From Leifsonia sp. C5G2 (GTDB lineage: Bacteria > Actinomycetota > Actinomycetes > Actinomycetales > Microbacteriaceae), in contig NZ_JABFMV010000013.1 of the NCBI RefSeq assembly GCF_013359685.1, positions 62,001 to 126,000 on the forward strand: a stretch of DNA of 64,000 nucleotides. Direction: 5' to 3'. Numbering within the stretch: position 1 is the stretch's first letter; each line of letters starts with the position of its first letter. Made by a program: the position numbers and the translations under genes. Of the stretch, positions 16,087 through 24,881 are shown one piece after another. The notes beneath the pieces are model-generated. The model was not told the origin of the DNA. It ran no database searches and saw only the letters and a program-made list of their open reading frames with translations.

Positions 16087-17241
16087 ATGAAAGCAGTCGT
16101 GTATGACGGGCCGCGTCAGGTCAGCGTCCAGGATGTCCCGGATGCCCGGATCGAGCGGCCGACGGACGTCCTCGTGCAGATCACCTCGACCAACATCTGC
16201 GGGTCCGACCTGCACATGTACGAGGGCCGGACGGACTTCGAGACCGGGCGCTGGTTCGGCCACGAGAACCTCGGCCGGGTCGTCGAGGTGGGCTCGGGCG
16301 TGGACAAGGTGCAGGTGGGCGAGTACGTCGTGCTGCCGTTCAATGTCGCGTGCGGGCATTGCAAGAACTGCGAGCGCGGCCTCACCAACTACTGTCTGAC
16401 CGCCCAGCCCAAGAAGGAGTGGGCCGGAGCAGCATACGGCTTCGCCGACATGGGACCGTGGGCAGGCGGGCAGGCCGACCTGCTGCGCGTGCCGTGGGGC
16501 GACTTCAACTGCCTGCGGCTGGGAGAGGACGCCGGGGAGAAGCAGTCGGACTACGTGATGCTGGCCGACATCTTCCCGACCGGATACCACGCCACCGAGA
16601 TGGCCCAGGTGAAGCCGGGCGATCAGACCGTGATCTACGGCGCCGGTCCGGTCGGCCTCATGGCCGCGTACTCGGCCACGCTCAAGGGCGCGAGCCGGGT
16701 CATGGTGGTGGACCGCCATCCCGATCGCCTGAAGCTGGCGGAGGAGATCGGGGCCATCGCGATCGACGACTCGAAGGTCGACCCGGTGGAGGCCGTCACC
16801 GAGCTGACCAGGGGGCTCGGAGCCGACAACGGCTGCGAGTGCGTCGGCTACCAGGCGCACGACGTGCAGGGCCACGAGCACCCCAACATGACGCTCAACC
16901 GGCTGGTGCAGTCGGTCCGGTTCACCGGCACGATCGGCGTTGTCGGCGTCTACGTCCCGCAGGACCCCGGCGCGTCCGACGAACTGGCGAAGCAGGGCGA
17001 GGTGGTCTTCGACTACGGCCAGTTCTGGTTCCGCGGACAGACGATGGGCAGCGGGCAGGCGCCCGTGAAGAAGTACAACCGGCGGCTGCGCGACCTGATC
17101 GCCGCGGGCAAGGCGACCCCGTCCTGGATCGTCAGCCACGAACTCAGCCTGGATGAGGCCCCCGACGCGTACGAGCACTTCGACAACCGCGACGACGGCT
17201 GGACGAAGGTCGTCCTCCACCCGGCGGGCGCGAACGCCTGA
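16087..17241 (+). CDS. zinc-dependent alcohol dehydrogenase, formaldehyde dehydrogenase-like
   Basis: 384 residues of the medium-chain dehydrogenase family. Catalytic zinc ligands are Cys38 (NICGSDLHMYEG), His59 and Glu60 (WFGHENLG); the structural zinc lobe has Cys89, 92, 95 and 103 (CGHCKNCERGLTNYC). The NAD site is VIYGAGPVGLMAAYSA with the acidic VDRHPDR. Length and the insert near residues 155-170 fit glutathione-independent formaldehyde dehydrogenases, but the substrate is inferred. I chose the ATG at 16087 (GGAGGGAAGAAGC upstream); the GTG/ATG frame open from 16045 is not conserved. A strong hairpin follows the stop. Confidence 0.87.
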   Translation: MKAVVYDGPRQVSVQDVPDARIERPTDVLVQITSTNICGSDLHMYEGRTDFETGRWFGHENLGRVVEVGSGVDKVQVGEYVVLPFNVACGHCKNCERGLTNYCLTAQPKKEWAGAAYGFADMGPWAGGQADLLRVPWGDFNCLRLGEDAGEKQSDYVMLADIFPTGYHATEMAQVKPGDQTVIYGAGPVGLMAAYSATLKGASRVMVVDRHPDRLKLAEEIGAIAIDDSKVDPVEAVTELTRGLGADNGCECVGYQAHDVQGHEHPNMTLNRLVQSVRFTGTIGVVGVYVPQDPGASDELAKQGEVVFDYGQFWFRGQTMGSGQAPVKKYNRRLRDLIAAGKATPSWIVSHELSLDEAPDAYEHFDNRDDGWTKVVLHPAGANA

Positions 17242-17256
17242 CGGCGGAGTGAGCCG

Positions 17257-17288
17257 CGGCGGCGCCCGGAACTCTCCGGGCGTCGCCG
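17257..17288 (+). terminator. hairpin after the alcohol dehydrogenase gene
   Basis: Thirteen-base arms (17257-17269 and 17276-17288) pair with one G-T wobble around a six-base loop, starting 16 bases after the stop codon. There is no T tract, as is common in high-G+C actinobacteria. Confidence 0.6.
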
Positions 17289-17330
17289 TCCGACGGGAAT
17301 CGCCCGCGGCACTCCACGGTTGGCCCTGAC

Positions 17331-18027
17331 ATGGATCTCGATTTCACGAATCGCGTCGCCCTGGTCGTGGGCGGCACCGGCTTCATCGGCTCGGCGGTCG
17401 CCGACCGGCTCCGCGCCGAGGGCGCGACCGTGGTCGTCGCCTCCCGCAGCGCGGGCGACGGCGCAGGGGACGTCGAGCACGTGACGCTGGACGCCTCCGA
17501 CGAGGACAGTGTGCGCCGCGCCGTCGACAGCGTGCTGGAGCGCCACGGGCGCATCGACGCCCTGGTGGTCACCGCCGCACCGCCCGCGCAGACCCTCGAC
17601 CCGGCGCGCAGCTCGGACCCCGAGCAGATCCTGAAGGCCGTGGACGGGAAGGCGCTGGCGTTCCTGCGCGTCGCCGCCGCCGCGATCCCGTCGATGCGGG
17701 AGGCCGGCTTCGGCCGGATCGTCGTCATCAGCGGCCAGAACGCCTACTTCACCGGCAGCATCGCTGCGTCGGTGCGCAACGCCTCCACCATCCTCATCGC
17801 GAAGAACCTCGCCGACGAGCTGGCCGGCACCGGTGTCGCGGTCAACGTCGTCAACCCCGGGGCTCGTGACGACCACGCCCGATGCGACGGTCGCGCCGGG
17901 CCGCGGCGGCGAGTCGTCGCCGGAGCAGATCGCGGACCTCATCGCGTTCCTCGCGTCCCCGCGCTCGGTGGTCAGCGGCGAGTCCATCTCGGTCGCGCAC
18001 CGGGTGCTCGGCAGCACCCTGCTCTAG
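17331..18027 (+). pseudogene. short-chain dehydrogenase with a one-base frameshift
   Basis: The frame from ATG 17331 encodes an SDR: NAD-binding VALVVGGTGFIGSAVADRL, VVISGQNAYFTG, and LADELAGTGVAVNVVNPG. Immediately after NPG the family sequence jumps one base to the frame LVTTTPDATVAPGRGGE and ends with VVSGESISVAHRV at 18027, as an SDR should. The shift lies in CCCCGGGG at 17855-17862, where one extra G explains it. Unshifted, the frame runs nonsensically into the next gene. The usual Tyr of YxxxK is not visible, so this was an atypical SDR even when intact. A sequencing error in the G run is possible. Confidence 0.75.
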
Positions 18028-18080
18028 GGGCGTCGCGCCGTAGGCTGAGAGCGCCCGCACGCCCGAGCCGGAAGGACCCC

Positions 18081-18968
18081 ATGCGCCCCGAACTCCCCGT
18101 CGACTCCTGGCAGGCCACCCGCGAGACGCTCCACCTGTGGACGCAGATCGTCGGCAAGATCCGGATGGCCCTGACGCCGCCGGTGAACCACTGGTGGCAC
18201 GTGACTCTTTACCTGAGCGCGCGCGGACTCAGCACCGGTCCCATCCCGGTGCCCGCCGGCATCCTCGACCTGGAGTTCGACTTCGTCGAGCACGAGCTGG
18301 TCGTCCGCACGAGCGACGGCGGGCGGCGCACGGTTCCGTTCGCCGGCCAGTCGGTCGCTTCGTTCTACGAGGCGACGCTGGACGCCCTCGGTGAGCTCGG
18401 CGTCGAGGTGCGCATCCACCCGGTCCCGAACGAGGTCGAGGTCGCGATCCCGTTCGCGGAGGACACCGGGCACTGCACCTACGTTCCGGAGCATGCGCAG
18501 GCGTTCTGGCGGCAGCTGATCGACGCCGAGCAGAACTTGCAGCGCTTCCGCTCCGACTTCGTCGGCAAGGTCAGCCCCGTGCACTACTTCTGGGGCGCGA
18601 TGGATCTGGCGGTCACGCGGTTCTCCGGGCGGACCGCACCGCAGCATCCCGGCGGCGCACCGAACTGCCCCGACAGCGTGATGCACGAGGGGTACTCGCA
18701 TGAGCTGAGCAGCGCCGGCTTCTGGCCCGGCGGCGGGGCCGAAGGGGCGTACTACTCGTACGCGTACCCGGCACCGGAGGGCTACGCGGACGCCCCGGTG
18801 CCGGAGGGAGCGTACTTCAGCGCGGAGCTGGGCGAGTTCCTGCTGCCGTACGAGGTCGTGCGCCGCTCGGCCGACCCGGATGCGCTGGTGCGGGCCTTCC
18901 TGCAGGCCACCCACAGCGCGGCGGCCGAGCTGGGGCGGTGGCCGGGCGAGCTCGAGGTGACGCGGTGA
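18081..18968 (+). CDS. DUF5996 family protein
   Basis: 295 residues starting LPVDSWQATRETLHLWTQIV, with MALTPPVNHWWHVTLYLSAR soon after, the diagnostic start of DUF5996. Other features are HYFWGAMDLAVTRFSGR, PDSVMHEGYSHELSSAGFWP and a C-terminal region rich in aromatic residues. The conserved His, Trp and Asp residues suggest an enzyme, but no activity is known. The ATG at 18081 has GGAAGGA seven bases upstream. Its stop overlaps the GTG of the next gene (GTGA), so translation is coupled to a membrane protein and an exporter. Confidence 0.85.
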   Translation: MRPELPVDSWQATRETLHLWTQIVGKIRMALTPPVNHWWHVTLYLSARGLSTGPIPVPAGILDLEFDFVEHELVVRTSDGGRRTVPFAGQSVASFYEATLDALGELGVEVRIHPVPNEVEVAIPFAEDTGHCTYVPEHAQAFWRQLIDAEQNLQRFRSDFVGKVSPVHYFWGAMDLAVTRFSGRTAPQHPGGAPNCPDSVMHEGYSHELSSAGFWPGGGAEGAYYSYAYPAPEGYADAPVPEGAYFSAELGEFLLPYEVVRRSADPDALVRAFLQATHSAAAELGRWPGELEVTR

Positions 18969-19615
18969 GCGACGGCGCTGCCGGGCTTCCGGACGCGGCC
19001 GACTCGGCCGCGTCCTTGGGCGACCGCCCGCTCGCCTTCTACAACGCGCTGCTGACCGAGCACTTCGTGCTGGAGTCGGCGCGCGGCATCACGGTCAGCG
19101 AGTCCAGCAGCCGCGCGTCCCTCTATCTGATGACGCTGTCCAGCGCGCTCGTCGCCTTCGGCTTCCTCGGCGTGATCATCCCGGTGGTCGTCATCCTCGG
19201 CGTCTTCACCTACGAGCGGCTGGTGCAGACCTCGCTGGAGGACGTCGCCGCCCTCGCCTCGATCCAACGCATCCGCCGCTACTACGCGGGTCTCCTCCCC
19301 GGCGCCGACGCATACTTCCCGATGCCGGCGGGACGGGCCCCCAACGAGCTGCTGGAGATCGGCCAGCGGGGATACCGGCGCGGCGTGTTCTTCACGATCT
19401 CCTCCGCCATCGCGATCGTCAACTCCATGGTCGCCGGCGTCGGGGTCTCGCTGCTGGTCTACCTGCCGTCGCGCACCCTCCCGCTCAGCATCGCGGTCGG
19501 TGTCGCGGCGGCCATCGTGCTCATCGTCGTCCACGGGGCCTACCAGGAGACCCGCTACGGGAGGCTGCGCGACCTGCTGACCGCCGACCCGACCTCCACG
19601 ACCGGCCGCTCGTGA
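18965..19615 (+). CDS. four-helix membrane protein of unknown function
   Basis: 216 residues with four hydrophobic segments, near residues 52-78 (LYLMTLSSALVAFGFLGV and IIPVVVILGVFTY), 140-165 and 168-192. Between them lies an amphipathic region with AALASIQRIRRYYAGLLPGA. The pattern resembles small actinobacterial proteins with paired N- and C-terminal helical hairpins. It starts at a GTG overlapping the DUF5996 stop and its own stop overlaps the MFS start, forming a tightly coupled three-gene operon. No function assigned. Confidence 0.72.
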   Translation: MSDGAAGLPDAADSAASLGDRPLAFYNALLTEHFVLESARGITVSESSSRASLYLMTLSSALVAFGFLGVIIPVVVILGVFTYERLVQTSLEDVAALASIQRIRRYYAGLLPGADAYFPMPAGRAPNELLEIGQRGYRRGVFFTISSAIAIVNSMVAGVGVSLLVYLPSRTLPLSIAVGVAAAIVLIVVHGAYQETRYGRLRDLLTADPTSTTGRS

Positions 19616-21219
19616 CCGGGCAGCCCACGGCCGCGCCGGCCGCAGCGGCGGCGCCCACCGTCTCCCCCTGGGCGCCGCTAGCCCGTACGGTGTTCCGCAC
19701 GCTGTGGTTCGCCCAGCTGGGCAGCAACATCGGCACCTGGATGCAGACGGTCGGCGCGCAGTGGTTCCTGGTGGAGGCGCACGCCGACAGCATCGTCATC
19801 GCTCTGGTGCAGACGGCGAGCCTGGCGCCCGCCGTGCTGTTCTCGCTGCCGGCTGGTGTGCTCGCCGACTCCTTCGACCGCCGCAAGCTGCTGATCTGGG
19901 GGTCCGTGGCCAGCGCCGTGCTCGCTGTGGCCCTCACGGTCGTGACGGCGGCGGGCGCGCTGACCGCTCCGCTGCTGCTCGGAGTGACGCTGCTGCTGGG
20001 GGTCGCCTCCACGCTCACCTCACCGGCCTGGCAGGCCATCCAGCCGGAGCTCGTGCCCCGGGAGGAGGTGGTCGCCGCCGCCGCGCTCGGCGGTGTGACT
20101 GTCAACGGCGCCCGCGCCATCGGCCCCGCTCTGGCGGGTGTCGCGCTCTCACTGTTCGGCACGGCCGTCGTCTTCGGCATCAACGCACTGAGCTTCGTCG
20201 TCGCGGTGGTCGCGCTGATCTGGTGGCGCCGGCCGCCGCAGCAGGGACTCGACGACCGCGAACGGTTCCTTCCGGCCCTACGCGCCGGGGTCCGCTACAC
20301 GCTCTCCGCCCACCTGGTGCGCCGTATCCTGCTGCGGTCCGTGCTGTTCGCCCTCCCCGCGAGCGCACTGTGGGCGCTGCTGCCGCTGACCGCGACGCGG
20401 CTCGGGTTGAACTCGAGCGGGTACGGCCTGCTGCTCGGCGCGCTGGGCGTCGGCGCAGTGGCGGGCGTGTTCCTCCTGCCGCTCGCGCGGAAGCGCGTCA
20501 GCGACAACGCGATCATCGCCGCCAGCGCCGTGCTGTTCGCGGCCGGGTCGGTCGCCGCCGCCTTCGCCCCGTTCGCCGTCGCCCTGGTCGTGCTCGCCAT
20601 CGCGGGCTTGGCGTGGATCGGGACGCTGACCGTGCTCAACGCCGCGCTGCAGCTGACCCTGCCGCAGTGGGTGCGCTCGCGGGCGGTCTCGGTCTACATC
20701 CTGTTCTTCATGGGGTCGATGGCCGTCGGCTCGTTCGCCTTCGGCCTGCTGGCGCAGGGCCTCGGCACGACGGCTGCGCTGGTGATCGCGGCCGTGCTGC
20801 TGCTGGCCGTGGCGGGCAGCGTCGCGATCCTGCCGCTCCTGCCGGGCACCTCCACCATCGACCGCAGCATCGCGAACTCCTGGCCGGAGCCGATGCTCGT
20901 CTTCGAACCGGAGCCGACCGACGGGCCGGTGCTGATCGAGATCGCCTATCGGGTGCCGCAGGCGGACCAGGCGGCGTTCGAGGCGGCGATCCGCCGCGTC
21001 GGCGACAGCCGGCGGCGCACCGGCGGCTACCGCTGGCGGCTGTACCGCAGCGGCGAAGACGCCGAGACCATGCTCGAGACCTTCCTCGTCCCGTCCTGGG
21101 GCGAGTTCGCGCGGCAGCGCACCCAGCGTTTCACCGGCCGAGACCGGGAGCTGTGGGATGCGGCGCGCGCATACTGCGAAGGCGACCCGGTCGAGCGGCA
21201 CTTCTTCCACGCCGCCTGA
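19612..21219 (+). CDS. MFS transporter of the MFS_3/EntS type with C-terminal ABM-like domain
   Basis: 535 residues. Residues ~20-415 form a twelve-helix MFS exporter beginning FRTLWFAQLGSNIGTWMQTV, with the loop motif GVLADSFDRRKLL. After the last helix comes a ~100-residue soluble domain (VLIEIAYRVPQADQAAFEAA through FLVPSWGEFARQ) with the beta-alpha-beta pattern of antibiotic-biosynthesis monooxygenase-like ferredoxin folds. This architecture is known for the MFS_3 (DUF894) family, which includes enterobactin exporters; the substrate here is unknown. The GTG start overlaps the previous stop. Confidence 0.83.
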   Translation: MTGQPTAAPAAAAAPTVSPWAPLARTVFRTLWFAQLGSNIGTWMQTVGAQWFLVEAHADSIVIALVQTASLAPAVLFSLPAGVLADSFDRRKLLIWGSVASAVLAVALTVVTAAGALTAPLLLGVTLLLGVASTLTSPAWQAIQPELVPREEVVAAAALGGVTVNGARAIGPALAGVALSLFGTAVVFGINALSFVVAVVALIWWRRPPQQGLDDRERFLPALRAGVRYTLSAHLVRRILLRSVLFALPASALWALLPLTATRLGLNSSGYGLLLGALGVGAVAGVFLLPLARKRVSDNAIIAASAVLFAAGSVAAAFAPFAVALVVLAIAGLAWIGTLTVLNAALQLTLPQWVRSRAVSVYILFFMGSMAVGSFAFGLLAQGLGTTAALVIAAVLLLAVAGSVAILPLLPGTSTIDRSIANSWPEPMLVFEPEPTDGPVLIEIAYRVPQADQAAFEAAIRRVGDSRRRTGGYRWRLYRSGEDAETMLETFLVPSWGEFARQRTQRFTGRDRELWDAARAYCEGDPVERHFFHAA

Positions 21220-21244
21220 CCGGGCCGCCTCCGCGGCTTCGCGG

Positions 21245-21613
21245 TCAGTAGCTGTAGCTCGACCCGCTCGACGCGGCGATCACGCCGGCGACGATCGCGA
21301 AGATCACGAACAGGACGACGAACGCGATGTAGACGTAGCCGATGATGAGGCCCGCGATCGCGAGCCCGCGGCCGTTCTCGCCGGTGCGCTTGATCTGGCT
21401 CAGCGCGATGTGTCCGCAGATCACGCCGGCGAGCGGGAAGACGAAGGCGCCGATCAGCGAGATGATCGCGAGCACGTTGGTGCCGGCCGGCTGTGTCGGG
21501 TACGGCGTGTACGCCGGCTGCTGCTGGTAGCCCGGCTGCTGCGGGTAGCCCGGCTGCTGCGGGTAGCCCGGCTGCGGGGCGGGCGGGTAGTTCTGCGGGT
21601 TCTGGTCGGTCAT
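21245..21613 (-). CDS. DUF4190 membrane protein with Pro/Gln-rich N-terminal repeats
   Basis: 122 residues. The first ~45 residues are a disordered tail with three imperfect repeats of PGYPQQ type. Then comes the DUF4190 domain: NVLAIISLIGAFVFPLAGVI, the conserved CGHIALSQIKRTGENGRGLA loop, and a second helix. Such proteins are small two-helix membrane proteins of unknown role, common in actinobacteria. The ATG has AGGAG about ten bases upstream. It is convergent with the exporter operon. Confidence 0.83.
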   Translation of the reverse strand: MTDQNPQNYPPAPQPGYPQQPGYPQQPGYQQQPAYTPYPTQPAGTNVLAIISLIGAFVFPLAGVICGHIALSQIKRTGENGRGLAIAGLIIGYVYIAFVVLFVIFAIVAGVIAASSGSSYSY

Positions 21614-21649
21614 GGTGAGGTGTCTCCTGTCGGGTGAGGTGGATGCGGT

Positions 21650-22033
21650 CTACGGCTGCGAGATGCTCTCGGCCAGCACGCCCGCCTGGTGGAGGGCGGC
21701 GCCGACCGCGTTGGCGGTCTGCTCGAACGCCGTGTTCGTCTTGGCGGCGCCGATGGCTCCGCCCTTCAGCGCCCCGCCGGTCATGTTGCGGTTGAGGCGC
21801 GCGACGAGCCGGCCCTGCTGGTCGACCATGAAGTCGACGACGAAGGACATATGGAAGTTCTTGCCTGCGAGACCGCCCAGCCACACGGTGGCGGCAGCGC
21901 TTCCCCGCTTGGCGAGCAGCCCGCCGGCGGGCGTGGTGGTGACCGTGAAGCCCTCGCCGTGGAGGGTGGAGGCGACGAGGTGCTTGGCGGCCTCGTGGTC
22001 ACCGAGGAGGAAGAAATCGTGGGCAGAGGCCAT
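21650..22033 (-). CDS. hypothetical protein, 127 aa
   Basis: The sequence begins MASAHDFFLLGDHEAAKHLV, and the middle carries beta-rich segments (GFTVTTTPAGGLLAKRGSAA, HMSFVVDFMVDQQGRLVARL) followed by a Gly/Ala-rich helix (GGALKGGAIGAAKTNTAFEQ). There is no signal peptide or clear transmembrane helix. No family recognised. It starts 36 bases upstream of the DUF4190 gene on the same strand with a GGGGGAA ribosome site, so the two are likely cotranscribed. Confidence 0.65.
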   Translation of the reverse strand: MASAHDFFLLGDHEAAKHLVASTLHGEGFTVTTTPAGGLLAKRGSAAATVWLGGLAGKNFHMSFVVDFMVDQQGRLVARLNRNMTGGALKGGAIGAAKTNTAFEQTANAVGAALHQAGVLAESISQP

Positions 22034-22152
22034 GGCGGTTCCCCCGGGTCGATGGTCGGATGCGCGCCGACGTCGGCACGATCCGTCACTCTAGCGAGTA
22101 TCCGGCTCTCTTCGCATCCCGCTGGGCCAGCAGGATGCCGGGACGGCCCCGG

Positions 22153-22839
22153 TCAATTGCTCAGGAAGAGCACGCTGATGAGCAGGGCGATGATGAACGT
22201 GCTGAACGCGAAGGCGATGTAGGTCTGCCCGGTGACGACGCGGCGGGCGCGGGTGGTGAGGATGTTGACGTCCGACGACGAGAACGTCGTCGCGATCTGC
22301 GCCGACAGATAGTAGAAGTCGGCGAACACGGGGCCGTCTCCCCCGTCGCCCGGCAGCTCGACCGAGCGCTGCTCCGCGTCCAGCCGGGCGTAGTGCACCG
22401 CGTAGGAGGTCACCGTGACCAGCCAGGAGCTGACGACGACGGCGAAACTGAGGATGTTCGCCAGCACGCTGTCCAGCAGCCCCGGCAACACCAGCACGGC
22501 GCCGACGGCGATGGTCGCGAGCACCGACCATTGGGCGTTGATCGTCGGGAGGGTGCGGATCGGACCCGCGGTCGCGGCGATCCACCGGGCGAGGGTGCGT
22601 CTGTCCACCCGGCCGAGGAGGGCGTGCGTCATCACGAGGAACCCGACCGAGTACGCGATCCAGAAGACGAACGCCGTGACCGCGACCGTGTCGGCGGTGA
22701 AGCGCACGCGGGCGAAGGAGGCGTAGGCGAAGAATGCGACGAGGGTGACGACGGCGGCCACACCGAGGGCGGCCAGGTTCCTGTGTCCGTCGGCGACGAG
22801 GTACGGCACCTTCTCCGTATCCCCCGGGGCCGAGCTCAC
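22153..22839 (-). CDS. DUF1345 family membrane protein
   Basis: 228 residues with about five helices: ALGVAAVVTLVAFFAYA (near residue 20), VTAFVFWIAYSVGFLVMTHA, SVLATIAVGAVLVLPGLL, FAVVVSSWLVTVTSYAVHYA and a final IALLISVLFLS. The C-terminal signature DFYYLSAQIATTFSSSDVNI is that of DUF1345. Function unknown. Translation starts at a GTG overlapping the TGA of the upstream SDR gene. Although the frame is open further upstream, that part is the SDR gene read out of frame. Confidence 0.78.
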   Translation of the reverse strand: MSSAPGDTEKVPYLVADGHRNLAALGVAAVVTLVAFFAYASFARVRFTADTVAVTAFVFWIAYSVGFLVMTHALLGRVDRRTLARWIAATAGPIRTLPTINAQWSVLATIAVGAVLVLPGLLDSVLANILSFAVVVSSWLVTVTSYAVHYARLDAEQRSVELPGDGGDGPVFADFYYLSAQIATTFSSSDVNILTTRARRVVTGQTYIAFAFSTFIIALLISVLFLSN

Positions 22840-23618
22840 CACACGCTGTCGCCGCGCAGGACGACGTCGCTTCCGCCGTCGACGTAGACGATCTGCCCGC
22901 AGAGGTGCGTGTTCTCCTCGCTCGTCAGCCACGCCAGCAGGCGCGCGACGACGATCGGCTCGGCGATCCCGTTCAGCGGCATGGGCACCAGCCCCAGGAG
23001 CGCGTGACGCGCCTCCGGTGTCGCGATCAGGTCCGCGGTCATCGGCGTGGCGATGATGCCGGGCGCGACGGCGTTCAGCGGGATGCCTGCACCGGCCCAC
23101 TGCTCGGTGGCGGCCTGTCGGCGCACCCACTTGTCGAGCCCGAGCTTCGTCGAGGAGTAGATCTGGGCACCCGTCGTCGCGGGATCCTGCGCCAGCTCCC
23201 CGGCGCGGGCCAGCGCAGCCATCTCGTCGCCCGACGCGAGCAGGGCGACCAGTTCGGCGTCCGTCGGCATCAGAGCGGCCATGGAGGAGACCAGCACGGC
23301 GCGCGGCGCCGGCGAGCCGGTCAGCAGGGGCCGCAGGCCGTCGAGCGTGGCGAGCGTGCCGAAGTAGTTGACCGCGACGGTCGGCGGGGCGGCGACCGCG
23401 AGTCCCGCGATCGCGAGCACCGCATCCACTGGTCCGTCGTGCACGCTCCGGACGCCGTCCGCCAGGCTCGCGCGGCCCTCCGCGGTCGACAGGTCGACGA
23501 CCACCTCGGCGTCGTGGATGTCGACCCCGATCACGCGCTCGCCCCGGCTCTCCAACAGCTCCTTCGTCGCCCGTCCGATCCCCGAGGCGGCACCGGTGAC
23601 GACCGAGACACGAGACAT
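22836..23618 (-). CDS. SDR family oxidoreductase (3-alpha-hydroxysteroid dehydrogenase-like)
   Basis: 260 residues. The coenzyme site is VVTGAASGIGRATKELLE, strand 2 ends VIGVDIHDAEVVVDLS, and the catalytic set is Ser in AVLVSSMAA with Tyr and Lys in QIYSSTKLGLDKW. The C terminus GQIVYVDGGSDVVLRG is typical. The short spacing and wording resemble 3-alpha-hydroxysteroid dehydrogenase/coniferyl-alcohol dehydrogenase-like SDRs; the substrate is uncertain. The ATG has a GGGGGA ribosome site. It overlaps the downstream DUF1345 gene by four bases. Confidence 0.87.
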   Translation of the reverse strand: MSRVSVVTGAASGIGRATKELLESRGERVIGVDIHDAEVVVDLSTAEGRASLADGVRSVHDGPVDAVLAIAGLAVAAPPTVAVNYFGTLATLDGLRPLLTGSPAPRAVLVSSMAALMPTDAELVALLASGDEMAALARAGELAQDPATTGAQIYSSTKLGLDKWVRRQAATEQWAGAGIPLNAVAPGIIATPMTADLIATPEARHALLGLVPMPLNGIAEPIVVARLLAWLTSEENTHLCGQIVYVDGGSDVVLRGDSVW

Positions 23619-23724
23619 GACTCCCCCTCTCCACGACGCCGCCCGCGCCCGTGCGGCCCTGGCGTCAGGGTAGCGAGGCGGCGTGGCGGTGGCTACGACT
23701 CATCTGCACTCCGACCGGTCCGCC

Positions 23725-24828
23725 TCAGCCGCGGAAGCGCCGGGCGAGTTCCGCTCCGGCGGCCCGGGCCCAGCGGTGCGGGTCGGCCATCGTCTCCGCC
23801 GCGCCACCCGCGAGCTCCGTCAGCGCGACGGCGTCGGCGAAGCCGTCGGTCGGCGCGGCGATCGCGCCCGCGACCAGAAGCGCCGGGACCCCGGCTTCGC
23901 CCGCCCGCGCGGCCACGTAAGCCGGGACCTTGCCTGCGGCGGACTGGCTGTCGAACCGGCCCTCGCCGGTGATGACCGCGTCGGCCCCGGCGATCGTCGC
24001 GGGAAGTCCCATCGCGTCGCCGACCGCCGCTGCGCCCGGCGCCATCCTCGCGCCCCAGAGCAGCAGGCCGAAGCCGGTGCCGCCGGCGGCGCCCGCGCCC
24101 GGCTCGTCCGGATCGACGGCGGCTCCGGACGTGCTCAGCACGTCGGCCAGGCGGCGCAGCCCCGCCTCCAGCACCGGCACATCCGAGGGGGCCGCGCCCT
24201 TCTGCGGCCCGAACACCGCTGCCGCGCCTTCTGGACCCAGCAGCCGGCTGGTGACGTCGCTCAGGATGCGCGCACCGCCGTGGGGAAGCGGGACCAGACC
24301 CGACAGGTCCACGCTCGCGAGAGCCGCCAGCCCGCGGTTTCCCGGCGGGACGTCCCGTCCGACCGCGTCGAGGAAGCGCGCACCGAGCGCCGAGAGCGCG
24401 CCGGTTCCGCCGTCGGTCGAGGCGCTTCCGCCGATCGCGAGCAGCAAGCCGGTGGCGCCGGCGGCGAGCGCGTCCGCGACGGCCTCCCCGAACCCGATCG
24501 TGTGGGCGTCGAACGGCGCGAGCGTCCGCATCCGGCCGAGTCCGCTGGTCGCCGCCAGTTCGACGAGCGCCGTTCCGTCCGGGAGGAGCAGCCAGGCCGC
24601 CTCTATCGGGACGCCATCCGGTCCCGTCACCCGCACGGGATGCGCGACCGCCTCCGGGACCGCGGCGGCGAAGGCGTCGAGGGTGCCCTCCCCGCCGTCG
24701 GCCATGGGCGCGGGCACGAGCCTGTCGTGCGGCCGCTCCGACCGCCACCCCTCGGCGAGCGCACCCGCGATTTCAGTGGCGGAGGCGGAGCCCTTGAACG
24801 AGTCGGGCGCGACGACGATGACGCTCAC
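23725..24828 (-). CDS. glxK: glycerate kinase
   Basis: 367 residues of the GckA/GlxK-type glycerate kinase family. The N terminus VIVVAPDSFKGSASATEIAG, the central LLAIGGSASTDGGTGAL, and near residue 285 VITGEGRFDSQSAAGKVPAY are all diagnostic. It phosphorylates D-glycerate with ATP, feeding glyoxylate or serine-derived carbon into glycolysis. The start is a GTG with a TAGGCT element six bases upstream (leaderless). It stands alone; a 22-codon remnant of a second copy lies at 26.25-26.31 kb. Confidence 0.92.
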   Translation of the reverse strand: MSVIVVAPDSFKGSASATEIAGALAEGWRSERPHDRLVPAPMADGGEGTLDAFAAAVPEAVAHPVRVTGPDGVPIEAAWLLLPDGTALVELAATSGLGRMRTLAPFDAHTIGFGEAVADALAAGATGLLLAIGGSASTDGGTGALSALGARFLDAVGRDVPPGNRGLAALASVDLSGLVPLPHGGARILSDVTSRLLGPEGAAAVFGPQKGAAPSDVPVLEAGLRRLADVLSTSGAAVDPDEPGAGAAGGTGFGLLLWGARMAPGAAAVGDAMGLPATIAGADAVITGEGRFDSQSAAGKVPAYVAARAGEAGVPALLVAGAIAAPTDGFADAVALTELAGGAAETMADPHRWARAAGAELARRFRG

Positions 24829-24834
24829 GTACCC

Positions 24835-24840
24835 AGCCTA
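24835..24840 (-). promoter_or_regulatory. -10 element of a leaderless-type promoter
   Basis: On the minus strand TAGGCT ends six bases before the glycerate kinase GTG at 24828. Confidence 0.45.
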
Positions 24841-24881
24841 GGAGAGTCCTCACGCTGCGGCCTTGCCCGCCGCCGGGGCCG

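Noticed and set aside
17331-18968. A single 545-residue protein joining an SDR to DUF5996
   Set aside because: The middle ~70 residues are Arg-rich out-of-frame sequence; the SDR family frame continues one base away, and DUF5996 has its own ATG and ribosome site at 18081.
21480-21600. CRISPR-like or tandem repeat array
   Set aside because: The GGTAGCCCGGCTGCTGC units encode the Pro/Gln-rich repeat of the DUF4190 protein; there are too few units and no spacers.
22153-23634. A 493-residue minus-strand protein spanning the SDR and DUF1345 genes
   Set aside because: Its N-terminal half is the SDR gene read in the wrong frame; the real DUF1345 start is the GTG overlapping the SDR stop.
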